Source: Puccinia triticina (taxonomy: Eukaryota > Basidiomycota > Pucciniomycetes > Pucciniales > Pucciniaceae). Taken from it: a stretch of DNA of 64,000 nt. Each line of letters begins with the position of its first letter. Position 1 is the stretch's first letter. The notes below the pieces were generated by a model. That model searched no databases. It saw nothing but the letters and a program-made list of their open reading frames with translations, and had not been told where the DNA came from. Positions 11,185-22,424 of the stretch are shown here, piece after piece. Where the stretch lies: the NCBI RefSeq assembly GCF_026914185.1, contig NC_070575.1, positions 2,108,001 through 2,172,000 on the forward strand, given 5' to 3'. Made by a program: the position numbers and the translations under genes.

Positions 11185-12407
11185 TTGACGGCTGGGTTCT
11201 GTTATGTCACTTTTGCCAAAAATCAACCATCAGTTTCAGTCGTTGATTTTGCAAAGGAAGGCACATTGATCTTTTCAGTCTTGCTCAACAGGTCCATTCA
11301 AGCCTTCCACTTGATCTGTGCCTGCAACTTTAAGACGTCTCACCCAGTCCAATTCAAGGCACTTGCTGTCAACCCCTCGGCCGAGTTTGTTGTTGGCGGC
11401 GGCGTTGCCAAAGGAGATGAGATTTATGTCTTGTTGGTTCAAACGGTCAGGATATTCAACATCTTAACCGGCCACAATGTCCAACATCCGCCTTAGCGTT
11501 CTTTCCACTCGGAGATAAGTTGGTCTGTTTCATCTTGGACATGCGGATCTGGGAGATCTATGGAAGGAAGAACGGGGTCAAGCCACTCCAGTTGGTGTCA
11601 GACAGATTGGCAGTCGCGTTTTGTCCCAGCGGTGCGGAGGTAGCAGTCTCGACATCAAATGGTCAAGTCGCCTTTGTCACACTGTTGATGGATTGCAACT
11701 CCTGGCTGGAGGCAATATCAAATATGTTTGCCTGTATTATTATTGAGGTGCCTTGCTACTCAAAGCTTGGATGGGACCAAAGAATTCCTGGACAATTGGA
11801 GGCTCCTACAATCTGGGATATTGGTCAACGAGATCAATGATCCTGCTGAACTGTCTGACTCAGATGATGTCCTGAATAAAATACAAGCAAGAGGTTCGGA
11901 CAAAATCAGTGAAGTTTTTGCCCACTGGAAGGTCAAGGGGAGCCGCTTTGACAGATGGACTGCTACATACTCTATTCTTTAGACAACAAGATCCACTTTG
12001 ATCCCTTTGAGCTATTGCTCAAGATCACACATTGCTCCAGCAAACCGTTAAGAAATCAGAATATCTCAAATGCATTCCAAAAGGTGTACATGTAACTCTT
12101 GTGATGGCGTTCAGGCCTGTTCAGGCAACAAAGAGTACATCAGAAAATTCTACTACCAATCAATCCTGTTCAAAGAAATCAAGGTCATCGCCGCACAACT
12201 CCTACCAAATTCTGTTTTCAAGCTGCTCAAGTCCATCTCCAAAGCCATGGTTGACGGCTCGTCTAATCATCTCCAGTTCAACCTTACTTGGATCAACACT
12301 ATACTTCTCATGGACGATACCTCAAGAACCATTCCAACAAGGTCGCGCTTACAATGCGCTCTGTCCAAGATGCCCTCCTCAACTCCTATTCTTCCGTATC
12401 TAAAATG
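11185..12407 (+). pseudogene. PWP2: Decayed PWP2 (U3 snoRNP WD-repeat protein) fragment
   Basis: Pwp2/Utp1 is a WD-repeat component of the small-subunit processome in the nucleolus. Segments in changing + frames follow the order of its C-terminal half. 11200-11490: GFCYVTFAKNQPSVSVVDFA, PVQFKALAVNPSAEFV, GDEIYVL. 11490-11700: ALAFFPLGDKL, RIWEIYGR, AVAFCPSGAEVAVSTSNGQV. Then GGNIKYVCLYYY (11712-11747), SLDGTKEFLDNW (11763-11798), LYSLDNKIHFDPFEL (11969-12013), and in the Utp12 domain WINTILLM and RYLKNHSNKVALTMRSVQDA (12320-12380). At least four frame changes and stops separate these, and the N-terminal half is absent, so it cannot encode a working protein. A GTAAGT follows at 12407, perhaps an old donor site. 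Confidence 0.8.
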
Positions 12408-15400
12408 TAAGTCATATCCTCTCCAGAGACCAAAGGGGTTCTCAGGAAGAGAGACATAGATTGCAATGGCTTGTACTAACTTCTTGTTTATGGCCATGGA
12501 CTTTTTGCTACATAGATTAAACTGAAATACTCATATGCACCGTTACTTGATCAACCAAAGTGTCCTCCAAGTAATCATCTTACGCTTGGCTCAGATCCTG
12601 ATGGTGATGGTGATGTGCAAATGTCTTGATCCATTTTTTGTTTGTTTTTTGGTGCCACTCATGCTCCCAAAAAGTCATCTTTTTTGTCTTTTCTTGGGAT
12701 CCTTTTCCAAGATTGAGTTGTCACATCCTTCATTTACTTTCTGTCTTCTACATGGGGTCTTGATCTCACTCAATTTTCCCTTTTGGTCACCTTTGGTTCA
12801 TTTGTTTTTCCTCTCACAAAAATTAAATCACATGACTAAGACATTCAGCAGTTATTCAAACCCTCAGAGAAATTGTCATGCTTGAAATCAATTGTGGTAT
12901 TCAAGTGGGTAGTTAGACAATTATTAGCCTGCAAGTCACCAAGATCCCAGGGGGTGGAGGCCAATTATATCCAATAATGTGGTTACTTCATGGGGACTTG
13001 TGGATGCAGGTCAATCACCCCATTGCTGCTATTAATTTTGGCTCAGCTGATTGTTGTTTCTCCCTTTTCTGTGAATGTAATATATCTTTTTTTGGATACT
13101 TGATCTGTAGCTCTTGGGTGAATGGTTGATACCCTGAGGTTTGGGAAGGATTGCCTTCAGTTCCAGCCAGCTAGATGGATTGTTGAGAATGGAAATATCA
13201 AGCAGTTCACCCTTCAATGTCAGCTTCCTCCATCTCCTTTATGCATTCTGTATAAGTTTGAAATTAAACATTTTCTCATACATTGTGAACCTTGACAGGG
13301 TGGCCAAAGTGATTGGATATGAGCCTTGTGATCTTTCAATGTGACTTGCTGATTGTGAGAGTTTTTCATAAATTTTGAATTGCATTTTCCCCAAACTGGT
13401 AGACAATGAATCCACAAATCAATCAAGCAATCAGTATCTGATTCTAGGTCTGTATGCTGAAAATTGTGGGTGATAAAATGTGCTACAACAGGTCAAGAAA
13501 TTAACCATCATCCAATTTTATTAAAAGTACACTGTGTGGGCTACTGGTAGGGTCACCTTTGAGTATACATACATGCACTTTAGGAAGAGTCAAGCAAAAC
13601 AGGCAAGGAGAGCCTTGAGGTTTCTTCCCAGATAACACTTGCTTCTCCAGCACCAATCTCACCCCTGAACTTCTTCATGTTGCTGCCGCACACAGAAGTC
13701 ACTCCCTTGCCAAACCTTCATATTGGCCGTCACAGGCCCCAGCCTGCTCTTGTCAATAGCTCTTCACAGCCTACAATGGCCTTTTTGATCTAACAAGCTA
13801 TCTCCCCCACTGCTACCATCTATCAAGTTGAAGCATAAAGAGTTTAATTCAAGTTTCTCTTATGTTCCCCTCCTTTCCTTCTTGAAATGAAATCCCTAGC
13901 AAAAAGCTCATCCTTTCTCCATTGTTGAATTGTTCTCTGTTATCATGATTCTTATTCCATCAATAAATATCTTATCTTTCAAGAAGCCTGGAGGATCCTT
14001 ACAGTTCCAGGGCCACTTTCATCATGATGGCGGCCCTCTGACACTCCTACTCATAGATGAAGCATTGTTTCTTGATTTGATATATTACAAAGTCTATGTA
14101 AAATGTAAAACAGTCTTGAGATTTCTTAGTCTAATCATGGCACTTGATACATCCAGCAGCATGATTGGCCAGATGGGGAAGAATGTGTACCTCAAAAGCT
14201 TCAGGAGTGCAGCTGGGTTGGACAAATTTGGCACTGGGCACCTCACAGGCATTCAGAACTTGAATGCAAGCAAAAAATGTGAGCTCTGGATGTAAGTTTG
14301 ATGGGAATGTGCAGAGTGAGGCGCGGCAGAGGGAGGTGGACAAGGCTAAAGAAGATGGTGTCATTCCATGCGTTTTTCCCCAGGTCTGGTGGGTTTTGAG
14401 TTGAAGTTGGGGATCAGAACCAGGGTCAGGGTGCAGACAATGAGAAGCAAGGGAAGCACAGGCGGAGATGGATTTTGGTCCGGGTATCCTGGAGGGATAG
14501 GACAAGTGGGCAGAGCAGGATTATTTTGCTACCTGACAGCTATTGGGGCCTTGCGGGGTTACTGGGCGGGTGAATTGGTAGAACGTCAATCCACCTGGCC
14601 TGAAACAATAGCCTTACTGGATTCCATTTTGATGGGGGCAAGGCTTGGTTGGTATAATTGGGAGCTGCGCTGTGATTGGTGCTTTTTTGCAGCGGTGGCG
14701 GAGGAGTAAAAGGTGTTAGTGTATGGTTAGGAAATCAGAAAGCCCCAACCAAGCCACCTTTTGTAAATTCTGGTGATTCTGGGTTTCAGGCTCACAACAG
14801 GTGCCAGGTGCCAGTACAGGTTACGGGATCTTGGGCTGAACAACAGGCAAGTATTTGGTACAATTACTCTCCATACACCTGTGTCCTGCGGTTTATCTTA
14901 TTTACACCAAATTTTCACTGTTGGATTACCCATAACTAGGGAAGTTGCGGCTCCCAATTGGACCTTGTTTAGATATGTAAAACATAAGGAGGATTTTTTG
15001 GGAGAGGCCCAGCAGGGCTTGGATACTTTTTACAAGAGGAAAATTGACCTAAATATTTGTTTTTTTTCTCCAGGCAAACCCAAAAAAATCCAAATCACAT
15101 TAGGAAAATCTTCAAGAAAAGAAAATGGATAAGTATCTGGTGATTTACATATTTTGCAAAAAAATGTCCCCCGGATACATGCTACATAAGATGGCTTGGT
15201 AGGGGCTCTTGAGGGTCCTGTGTGGTTTTGCCTGAATCAAGGTTTGAAATGCATGGTGTTAGGGTCATTTGGCATGGTGGTGGTGGTGGGCAAGTGGCTT
15301 GATACATACCAAGTGGTTGCCTGGTGATTCAAGTTGTGGCTTCCAGTTGAATAGACTTGGATGGTACAACAAGTTTGGTGATGCAGGCCAAGTCAAATAC
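12408..15400. other. No gene recognised
   Basis: AT-rich sequence with scattered short open frames of 60-120 codons on both strands, such as 12535-12885, 14131-14505 and 14368-14709. None shows a recognisable family, codon pattern or joinable exons. A CT-rich stretch near 13560-13900 and a GGTGGTGGTGG run near 15280 are the only simple features. Confidence 0.4.
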
Positions 15401-15790
15401 ATATAAAGATTGAACCTTATATGTAGCCAAATTCTTTGTTCTTCTCTGCGCTGCACCTCCTGCTAGATCAAGCTTTGGCTCATGCCCCTCTACTGTTGCA
15501 TTGGTGCAGCTTGGGGGGTTATATAAATATTTTTTGGCCCCCCATAGCATAAGTCCCTTGCCGCACGCTGGGGGACATCTACCTACTTTCTTTTAACCCC
15601 CTAGAAGGAGAGGGATGGTGGGCCCAGTTGCATTGGATCTTGTTTTTGTGGTCTTGGTTTTTGAGTTGGATTTTTTTTTCTTTCAGCATTGTGTTGGTTT
15701 CCCTGTTTGAGCTTGTTGGAAAGGGGAAACCCTGGTATTATATTTTTTGTAAGTTGGTGAATTTTAGGGGGAACCCTTGATCTTTGTGTA
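15400..15790 (+). repeat. Diverged copy of a TATA-containing, LTR-like repeat
   Basis: Shares the order of landmarks with 25505-25950 (plus) and 28260-28650 (minus): a TATATAA/TATAAAA-like box, a CCTCTxCTGTTGCA block, a GAGGGGCTAAAG- or GGGGGTT-like block, then GGGGAAACCCTTGAT followed by GGGGGAACCCTTGATCTTT (here 15724-15787). It resembles a solo long terminal repeat, but TG..CA ends and a target duplication could not be fixed. Confidence 0.4.
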
Positions 15791-15799
15791 AGGACTCCA

Positions 15800-16060
15800 A
15801 TTAGGGGAGTCCTTCACTGTCCGTCGAGTGGGGGACACAGAGGAGAACCTCGAGGCGAGATTCTAGTTCACGGGTCTGTATTGCTGATAGGAGGGGACAA
15901 ATCTAGCCAGGAGAGATATGGGGGCAGGGATCTCTCAGTAAGTACACGAACAGTAGGAGAGGAGAAGGAAGCAACTGGGAGAAGGAAAGGAGAGGAAAAG
16001 GCTTACCTAGCCAGGAGAGATATGGGGGCAGGGATCTCTACCGGCTAGGGAGGTGGAAGA
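15800..16060. repeat. Short direct repeat of about 45 bp
   Basis: CTAGCCAGGAGAGATATGGG followed by GGCAGGGATCTCT occurs at about 15903 and again at about 16010, with AGGAGAGGAGAAGGAAG-like purine tracts between. Non-coding. Confidence 0.6.
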
Positions 16061-16432
16061 AGGGAAAAATGATATACTTGAGCAAGGTTTGTCCTTGTGA
16101 CACTTCATGTGAAACCCCGCGGAGCGCGGGGGCTTCACACTTTGATTCTGTTATTCCCAGTAATGGGTACTTAAGATTTTTCACAGTCAAGCTACTTCTT
16201 GATTTGAATGGTTATGGGGAGTCAGAAGCAATTTTGGAAAAGCCCCAGATGTGTTGTGAGTAACCAGAGGTATGATATGAGAATCATCAGTGTGGGATTT
16301 GGACACCACAGTTGTGTTGGTAGAAACCATCTATTTTCTGCCATGTTTGCTTTGAATTTTCTGGGTGTGCTTTGTACACCTTGTAGAAGATATAATACTT
16401 GCATGTGTGATCCTGGTCAAGTACCATTTTGA

Positions 16433-16749
16433 CATTGTATTGTATTGTATTGTATTGTATTGTATTGTATTGTATTGTATTGTATTGTATTGTATTGTAT
16501 TGTATTGTATTGTATTGTATTGTATTGTATTGTATTGTATTGTATTGTATTGTATTGTATTGTATTGTATTGTATTGTATTGTATTGTATTGTATTGTAT
16601 TGTATTGTATTGTATTGTATTGTATTGTATTATATTGTATTGTATTGTATTGTATTGTATTGTATTGTATTGTATTGTATTGTATTGTATTGTATTGTAT
16701 TGTATTGTATTGTATTGTATTGTATTGTATTGTATTGTATTGTATTGTA
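16433..16749. repeat. (TGTAT)n pentanucleotide microsatellite, about 63 copies
   Basis: An almost perfect TGTAT tract of about 315 bp with a single visible variant (TATAT at about 16630). Because 5 is not a multiple of 3, every + frame reads the cycle YCIVL without a stop, which creates long meaningless open frames. Confidence 0.98.
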
Positions 16750-16823
16750 AGGTGCTAATATTACCTTGATCTACAGGGTTCTGGAAGAGGGATTCAACAC
16801 AGGGTGGAGAAACTGAACCATTA

Positions 16824-16930
16824 ACTTGCAGCGGCGAAGCCGCCTTGGCCTCTAGTTTTTTTCTAATTTTTTACTTATCATCATTCATTTCAGATGTCAC
16901 TAGAGGCCAAGGCTGCTTTGCCGCTGCAAA
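16824..16930. repeat. Hairpin with AGCGGCGAAGCCGCC ends
   Basis: TTGCAGCGGCGAAGCCGCCT and TGGCCTCTAGT at the left are mirrored by ACTAGAGGCCAAGGC and GCCGCTGCAA at the right, around a 50-bp T-rich loop. One half of the same motif recurs at 31457-31487 and, degraded, at 62362-62392. Confidence 0.7.
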
Positions 16931-17362
16931 TTCGGGCTTAGGCCTATACAAATTAATTACACAGTTCACCAGTTTACATTAGTAAATTTAACACCAGTTT
17001 ACTAAGGGTGTTCAAAGCTGACTTGTGCAAAATCATATTTAAGCTGAAACAAAGTGATTCCAACCAAACTCAAAAAAGAGCCAATTTCTAGAATGGTACA
17101 TAAAAAGTTATCACTCAAAGGTGTCATGATTTATGATTTCAGAATTCTTCCCTTCCAACCATTCTTTTTTTGATAATCATCAGTAAATTGGTGTTTAGTT
17201 TACCAATGTGAAAAGAGCTGTTGTGATAACTGATATAAAATTTAATTTTCCAAACAAAATCTAAATTTACACTTTGAGTGGTAGATCACTATACTCTCAG
17301 CTGCACTGCAATCTTTTCCCATTCTCTGTTCTTATATCTACCAGAGACAGACCACAAGCCAC

Positions 17363-17565
17363 TGGAGGACTTCCCATCGAGTCTGGGAGCCTCCCAGATC
17401 TCAATTTACACACCCAGACTCTTAATTTTTGGTAGAAGGGAAAATTATTCCCTAACGATACAGCTCATGACTTTCATGTGCACTGATTGTTGATTTGGTA
17501 GAGGTCTTCATTTAGAAGTTAGAGGGGCATCTAGAGCTCTCTAAATGCCGACAGGAAGTCCTCCA
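17363..17565. mobile_element. MITE with TGGAGGACTTCC termini
   Basis: TGGAGGACTTCCCATCGAG at the left and CGACAGGAAGTCCTCCA at the right, 203 bp, with subterminal CTGGGAGCCTCCCAG. Second member of the family at 8417-8567 and 30993-31196. Non-coding. Confidence 0.7.
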
Positions 17566-17591
17566 CTCTCAGGTACACATGTTTTTCTTTT

Positions 17592-19336
17592 GGGGCAGGC
17601 TAAATGGACTACCAGCTTTTACTACATGTACTCCTAAATATTGGAGTGGACATTAGTCTACTCCAAAATATTGCAGTGGACATTAGTCTACTCCAATAAT
17701 TTTGGAGTGAATATCAGTCCACTCCAAATTTATTGGAGTAGATAGACCAATGTTCACTCCAAAAATGTGGTAATTTCTGGAGTGGACCACCTGTGCACTC
17801 CAAAAATGTTGGAGTGCACAATTTATGCACTCCAATGTTGATCCTGTGCACTCCAAAGATTTTGGAGTGCACACATGGGAGTGCTGGAGTGCACACATGG
17901 TGCACTCCAGATTTTTGGAGTGCACAGGTGGTCCACTCCAAAATTTACCCCATTTTTGGAGTAAACATTGGTCTATCTACTCCAGTAAATTTCTAGTGGA
18001 CTGATATTCAGGCCCTGTTTGGCACCAATATAATCAGTGAAATAATCACGAGCGATATAATCTGTGACATGCTGATTTTGATTTTAACACCCGAAATAAA
18101 AATTAAATTAATATATCGCTAGCGTTTGTCAGTACATGCGGAATAATTATTATGTATACTTCACCCCGGTCCGACGCAGATTGTACACCTTTGGGATGAC
18201 CATTCCAAAAAGTCATCCCTGCCAGGAACTTCTCCCTCTTGATGACCGCTCAACCGGTTGTTGAAAACAAAAACAGGAAACTTGACCTCTTTAAACTGGT
18301 CTCTGGTGGATTTCACCCTTTCGATGACCGGTCAACCGGTCATCAAAAGGTTGAAGTCCTCTTGATCGATCTCAATGACCGGTCAACGAGATCAACCGGT
18401 TGATCTCTGTGACCGGTCAAACAAGCCATCAAGAGGCTTTGGGATGGCCTGTTCAAACGGTCATCCAGAGGAACCCAACCTCTTGATGACCGGTTGACTG
18501 GTCATCAAGAAGGAATATACAACACCTGGATGACTTTTGTGACCCATCATCTATTAGAAGGTGTATGTATCCTCCTTCTCAATGACCGGTCAACTGGTCA
18601 TCAAGATCATCAAGAGGTGGTGTACACATTGAGCACCGGTCAATCCTCTCCATGACCGGTGGAGAGGGTGTATGATATGTATGTGTGTGCCGGGTCTGAG
18701 CTGCCGATATATCAAGGGGTAGTTAATTACAGGAAATTGGATATATTGCTCCGCCAAACACCATCGGTATTTCACCAATATAATCTGTGAAATATATTGC
18801 TGATTATATCGGTGCCAAACAGGGCCTCACTCCAAAATTATTGGAGTCAGAAAAATTTGAAAATGAATTTCTTTGTTAAATCAACTAATAACTAAAACAA
18901 TAAAATAACCAAAAAACAAAATTATTCTGTATGGATAAGGAAACCAAACAGAAAAAATAGACAAGGGATCAAGAAACTTGGGACTCTATATGTATAGACT
19001 CAATTCAGGCCATTTTGAACAAGTTCAAGCAACCCTAGAAGGTCTTGGAGGTTGACTTTGTGTTTAGTATAGGAGTGCATTGTGTTTCACTCCATTTCCC
19101 AGAGCAAAAAATAAATGAACAAGTCAAAAAAGAGTGCACAATAGTGCACTCCAAAATATTAGTAGTGCAAGGATTGCACACTCCAAACATTGAACATATT
19201 TTGGAGTGGCTGTATGTTTACTCCAGTAATTCATGAAGTGAACCATTGTACACTCCAATATTTTTTGAGTACACAATTGTGCACTCCATTTTTGGAGTAC
19301 ATGTAGTAAAGTTTGGAAGTGCATTTAGCCTGCCCC
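17592..19336. mobile_element. GGAGTGCA-type hAT-like element, interrupted
   Basis: Left end GGGGCAGGCTAAATGGACTA and, after CTTTTACTACATGTACTCC, chains of TTGGAGTG hairpins. The right end mirrors this: GGAGTACATGTAGTAAAG, then TGCATTTAGCCTGCCCC. The 8-mer TTTCTTTT lies at 17584-17591 and at 19338-19345, an 8-bp duplication if one extra T belongs to the right end. It contains the complete PIF-like insertion at 18011-18826. No coding sequence. Confidence 0.75.
18011..18826. mobile_element. PIF/Harbinger-like non-autonomous element, TSD TCA
   Basis: GGCCCTGTTTGGCACC at the left and GGTGCCAAACAGGGCC at the right are perfect inverted ends. TCA occurs on both sides (18008-18010 and 18827-18829). 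Removing the element and one TCA rejoins GATATTCACTCC, the sequence expected from the mirror half of its host at about 17700, so the empty site can be read directly. The centre (18235-18660) holds diverged ACCGGTCAT palindromes. Tourist/PIF elements have such ends and 3-bp duplications. No transposase. Confidence 0.85.
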
Positions 19337-19468
19337 TTTTCTTTTCATCTCAGTCTCTGAGCTTGTCAGATAGAACCATGATTACTGAGAAATAAATACT
19401 TCTTAGTTGTGTGAACTATTTTAATGTTTGCTTGCTCTTGGCCCGAATTGATGCCACATGGTACTGAT

Positions 19469-19843
19469 CAACGGTGAAACAGATACTATACAATACAGTA
19501 TCTTCAGATACTTGTGTAAATATTGTATCTGTTGAAAAATACAAAATTGTAAATACAAATGTATTGTATCTGCCTGAAGATACAATACCATAGTATTGTA
19601 TCAATAAATTATTAAAACTTGATTTTCTTGTTTTTGGCCACTGTGGACTGTATACAGAAAAACTATCAAAAATGATAAAATACAGTATCTTGTATTGGGC
19701 TGTATTTGCAACAAGATACCAAAGTTTGAATACATTTGTATAGTATTGGTCTTTGAATACAATACAAATAAATAGTATTGGGTGCAAAACAGATACAAAT
19801 ACAGGCAGATACAGATACATGTATTGTATTTGTTTCACCGTTG
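19469..19843. mobile_element. hAT-like MITE with CAACGGTGAAAC ends
   Basis: CAACGGTGAAACAGATAC at the left, mirrored by GTATTTGTTTCACCGTTG. The flanks share TACTGAT (19462-19468 and 19844-19850), extended to 8 bp if the terminal G is counted. The interior is built of repeated GATACAATAC/GTATTGTATC-type short inverted repeats. 375 bp, non-coding. Confidence 0.8.
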
Positions 19844-19909
19844 TACTGATGTTAGCACCGTTGCAGAAGTTTCAAAAGCTACAAGAAATTAGATATTCTA
19901 TCCAACAAA

Positions 19910-20080
19910 TTTACGGGTTTACTTCGCGCACGGAGGGAAACTCGTTGCGCACGGGAATTTCCGTTGACTCGACGTCACGTGACGTCGGGCCCCCCTCCGT
20001 GCGCGCCACCAGCTCCCCTCAAAAAACTATCCGCACACGGGGGTGCCGTGCGGTGACAGGTGGCCGGGGTGAAGCACTCC
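19910..20080. repeat. GC-rich CGCGCAC block
   Basis: TTTACTTCGCGCACGG, GGAAACTCGTTGCGCACGG, CGACGTCACGTGACGTCG and CCTCCGTGCGCGCC. This parallels in order, with changes, the blocks at 27508-27625, 32262-32372 (inverted) and 61083-61205 (inverted), which form one end of the large foldback family. Confidence 0.55.
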
Positions 20081-20099
20081 GGCCATCCGGAGGAAACAA

Positions 20100-21022
20100 A
20101 ACCCTCGGTGACCGGCACAGACCGGTCATCGAGAGACTACATCCCTCTCGATGACCGTAATAGACCGGTCATTGGGAGGTACATCCCTCTCGATGACCGG
20201 CACAGACCGGTCATCGAGAGGGTATATCACATCTCTCTCGATGACCGGCATTCCGGTCATTGAGAGGACACATCCCCCTCAATGACCGGTACAGACCGGT
20301 CATCGGGAGGCTAAATCCCTCTCGATGACCGGTACAGACCGGTCATCGGGAAGCTAAAATCCTCTCGATGACCGGTACAGACCGGTCATCGGGAGGCCAA
20401 AATCCTCTCAATGACCGGAATAGACCGGTCATTGGGAGGCCAAAATCCTCTCGATGACCGGAATAGACCGGTCATCGGGAGGCTACATTCCTCTCGATGA
20501 CCGGCATAGACCGGTCATCGAGAGGCTATATCCCTCTCGATGACCGGAATAGACCGGTCATCAGGAGGTTACATCCCTCCCGATGACCGGAGTAGACCGG
20601 TCACCGAGAGGATACATCTCTCTCGATGACCGGCATTCCGGTCATCGAGAGAACACATCTCTCTCGATGACCAGCATTCCGGTCATCGAGAGAACACATC
20701 TCTCTCAATGAACGGCATTCGGGTCATTAAGAGAACACATCTCTCTCAATGACCGGCATTCCGGTCATCGAGAGAACACATCCCTCTCGATGACAGGCAT
20801 AGACCGGTCATCGAGAGGGATGAGTCCCCTCGATGACCGGTACAGACCGGTCATCGAGAGGGATGAGTCCCCTCGATGACCGGTACAGACCGGTCATCGA
20901 GGGGATGTGTCCTCTTGATGACCGGTCTATTCCGGTCATCCATCGGGAGGGATGTAACCTCCTGATGACCGGTCTATTCCGGTCATCGAGAGGGATGTAG
21001 CCTCCCGATGACCGGTCTAGTG
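20100..21022. repeat. Long ACCGGTCAT palindrome array
   Basis: About twenty hairpin units in a row, roughly every 40-50 bp, of the pattern CTCTCGATGACCGG, (A/T)ACAG or AATAG, ACCGGTCATCGAGAGG. It is more regular than the array at 2505-3510. It directly abuts the insertion at 21031, whose left target duplication (TAAAATTT) begins at 21023. Confidence 0.9.
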
Positions 21023-21399
21023 TAAAATTTGGGTCAGCCAAAATGCACTCCAAAAAAATCCCAAAAGCACTCCAAAAGTGAGTGTATGGAGTGTGCACTC
21101 AATGATTGTTGGAGTACAGACTAGAGTACTCCAAGCCAATTGGAGTGCAGAACTGGGGACTCAAGACTCTTTGACATGCACCACAAAAAACTCCAGTGGC
21201 CAGGAAATGTAATGAGTGCCCATGAGTCTCACTCCATCAGATTGGAGTGCATTCCCCCAGCACTCCATTCATGATATTTCTCCTCCTCAAAAGAGGAGTG
21301 CAGTACTGTGCACTCCAGCCAGAGCTGGAGTGCCTACAACTTCAACCGGGCTATGTACAAACACACCCCACTTGATGTCAGCTGCCACCTCCTGATCTC

Positions 21400-22420
21400 C
21401 ATGACCAATACAGACCGGTATTGAGCGGATTAAAATCTCCTCTCAATGACTGGTCTGTGCCGGACCACCGGTCATTGAGGGTAATCACACCTCTCAATGA
21501 CCAGTCTGTGCTGGTCATTGAGGGGAGTAACATCTCCTCTTGATGACCAGTCTGTGCCGTTCACCAAGGGGACTCACACCCCTTGATGACCAGCGCAGAC
21601 CGGTCACACCTCTCAATGACCGTCACAGACCGCTCATCAAGGGGACTTACACCTTGATGATTGGTCACACTGGTCATCAAGGGTAATAACACCTCCTCTT
21701 GATGACTGGTCATCACCGGTCATCAAGAGGGATCACACCTCTTGATGATTGGTTGTTCCAGTCACTGAGGGGACTCACACCTCTTGATGATTGGTCAGAC
21801 CAGTCATTGAGGGTAATAACACCTCTTGATGACCGGTGATGACCGTTCATTGAGGTGAGTCACATCTCTCAATGAACGTTCATCAAGAGGAGGTGCTACT
21901 CCCCTTGGTGACCGGCACAGACCGGTCATTGAGAGGACTCACACCTCTTGATGATTGTTCAGACTGGTCATCAAGGGTAATAACACCTCTTGATGACCAG
22001 TCATGTTACTCCCCTTGATGACCGGTTTGTGCTGGTCACCAAGGGGAGTAGCACCTCCTCTTGATGACCGGTCAGACTGACCTGTCATCAAGAGTAGCAC
22101 CTCCCCTTGATGAATGGTACACACCGGTCATCCAGAGGAGGTTTGTTCCCCTCAAAGACCGGTCTGACCGGTCATCAAGAGATGTGACTCACTCATTGAA
22201 CGGTCTGACCGGTCATCAAGGGGTGTTATTACCCTTGATGACCGGTCTGACCGGTCATTGAGAGATGTGACTCACCTCAATGACCGGTCATCACTGGTCA
22301 TTGAGAGGTGTGAGTCCCCTTGATGACCAGTCTGACCAATCATTGAGAGGTGTGAGTCCTCTTGATGACTGGTGATGACTGGTCATTGAGAGGTGTGAGT
22401 CCTCTCGATGACCGGTGTGG
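21400..22420. repeat. ACCGGTCAT palindrome array, diverged
   Basis: Many GATGACCGGT/ACCGGTCATC units with frequent TTGATGACTGGT and CAATGACC variants, separated by AGGTGTGAGTC-type spacers. More eroded than 20100-21022. It resumes at 23215-23510 after the 22425-23210 segment. Confidence 0.85.
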
Positions 22421-22424
22421 TGGA

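Noticed and set aside
16365..16769. Open frames of 100-134 codons in all three + frames (repeating YCIVL)
   Set aside because: They are produced by the stop-free TGTAT microsatellite.
18011..18826. hAT assignment for the GGCCCTGTTTGG elements
   Set aside because: The flanks give a 3-bp duplication (TCA or TGA) and the empty site is readable, which fits PIF/Harbinger and not an 8-bp hAT duplication.
20100..21022. CRISPR-like regular array
   Set aside because: Units are palindromic and variable, spacers are short and themselves repeated, there are no cas genes, and the context is eukaryotic.
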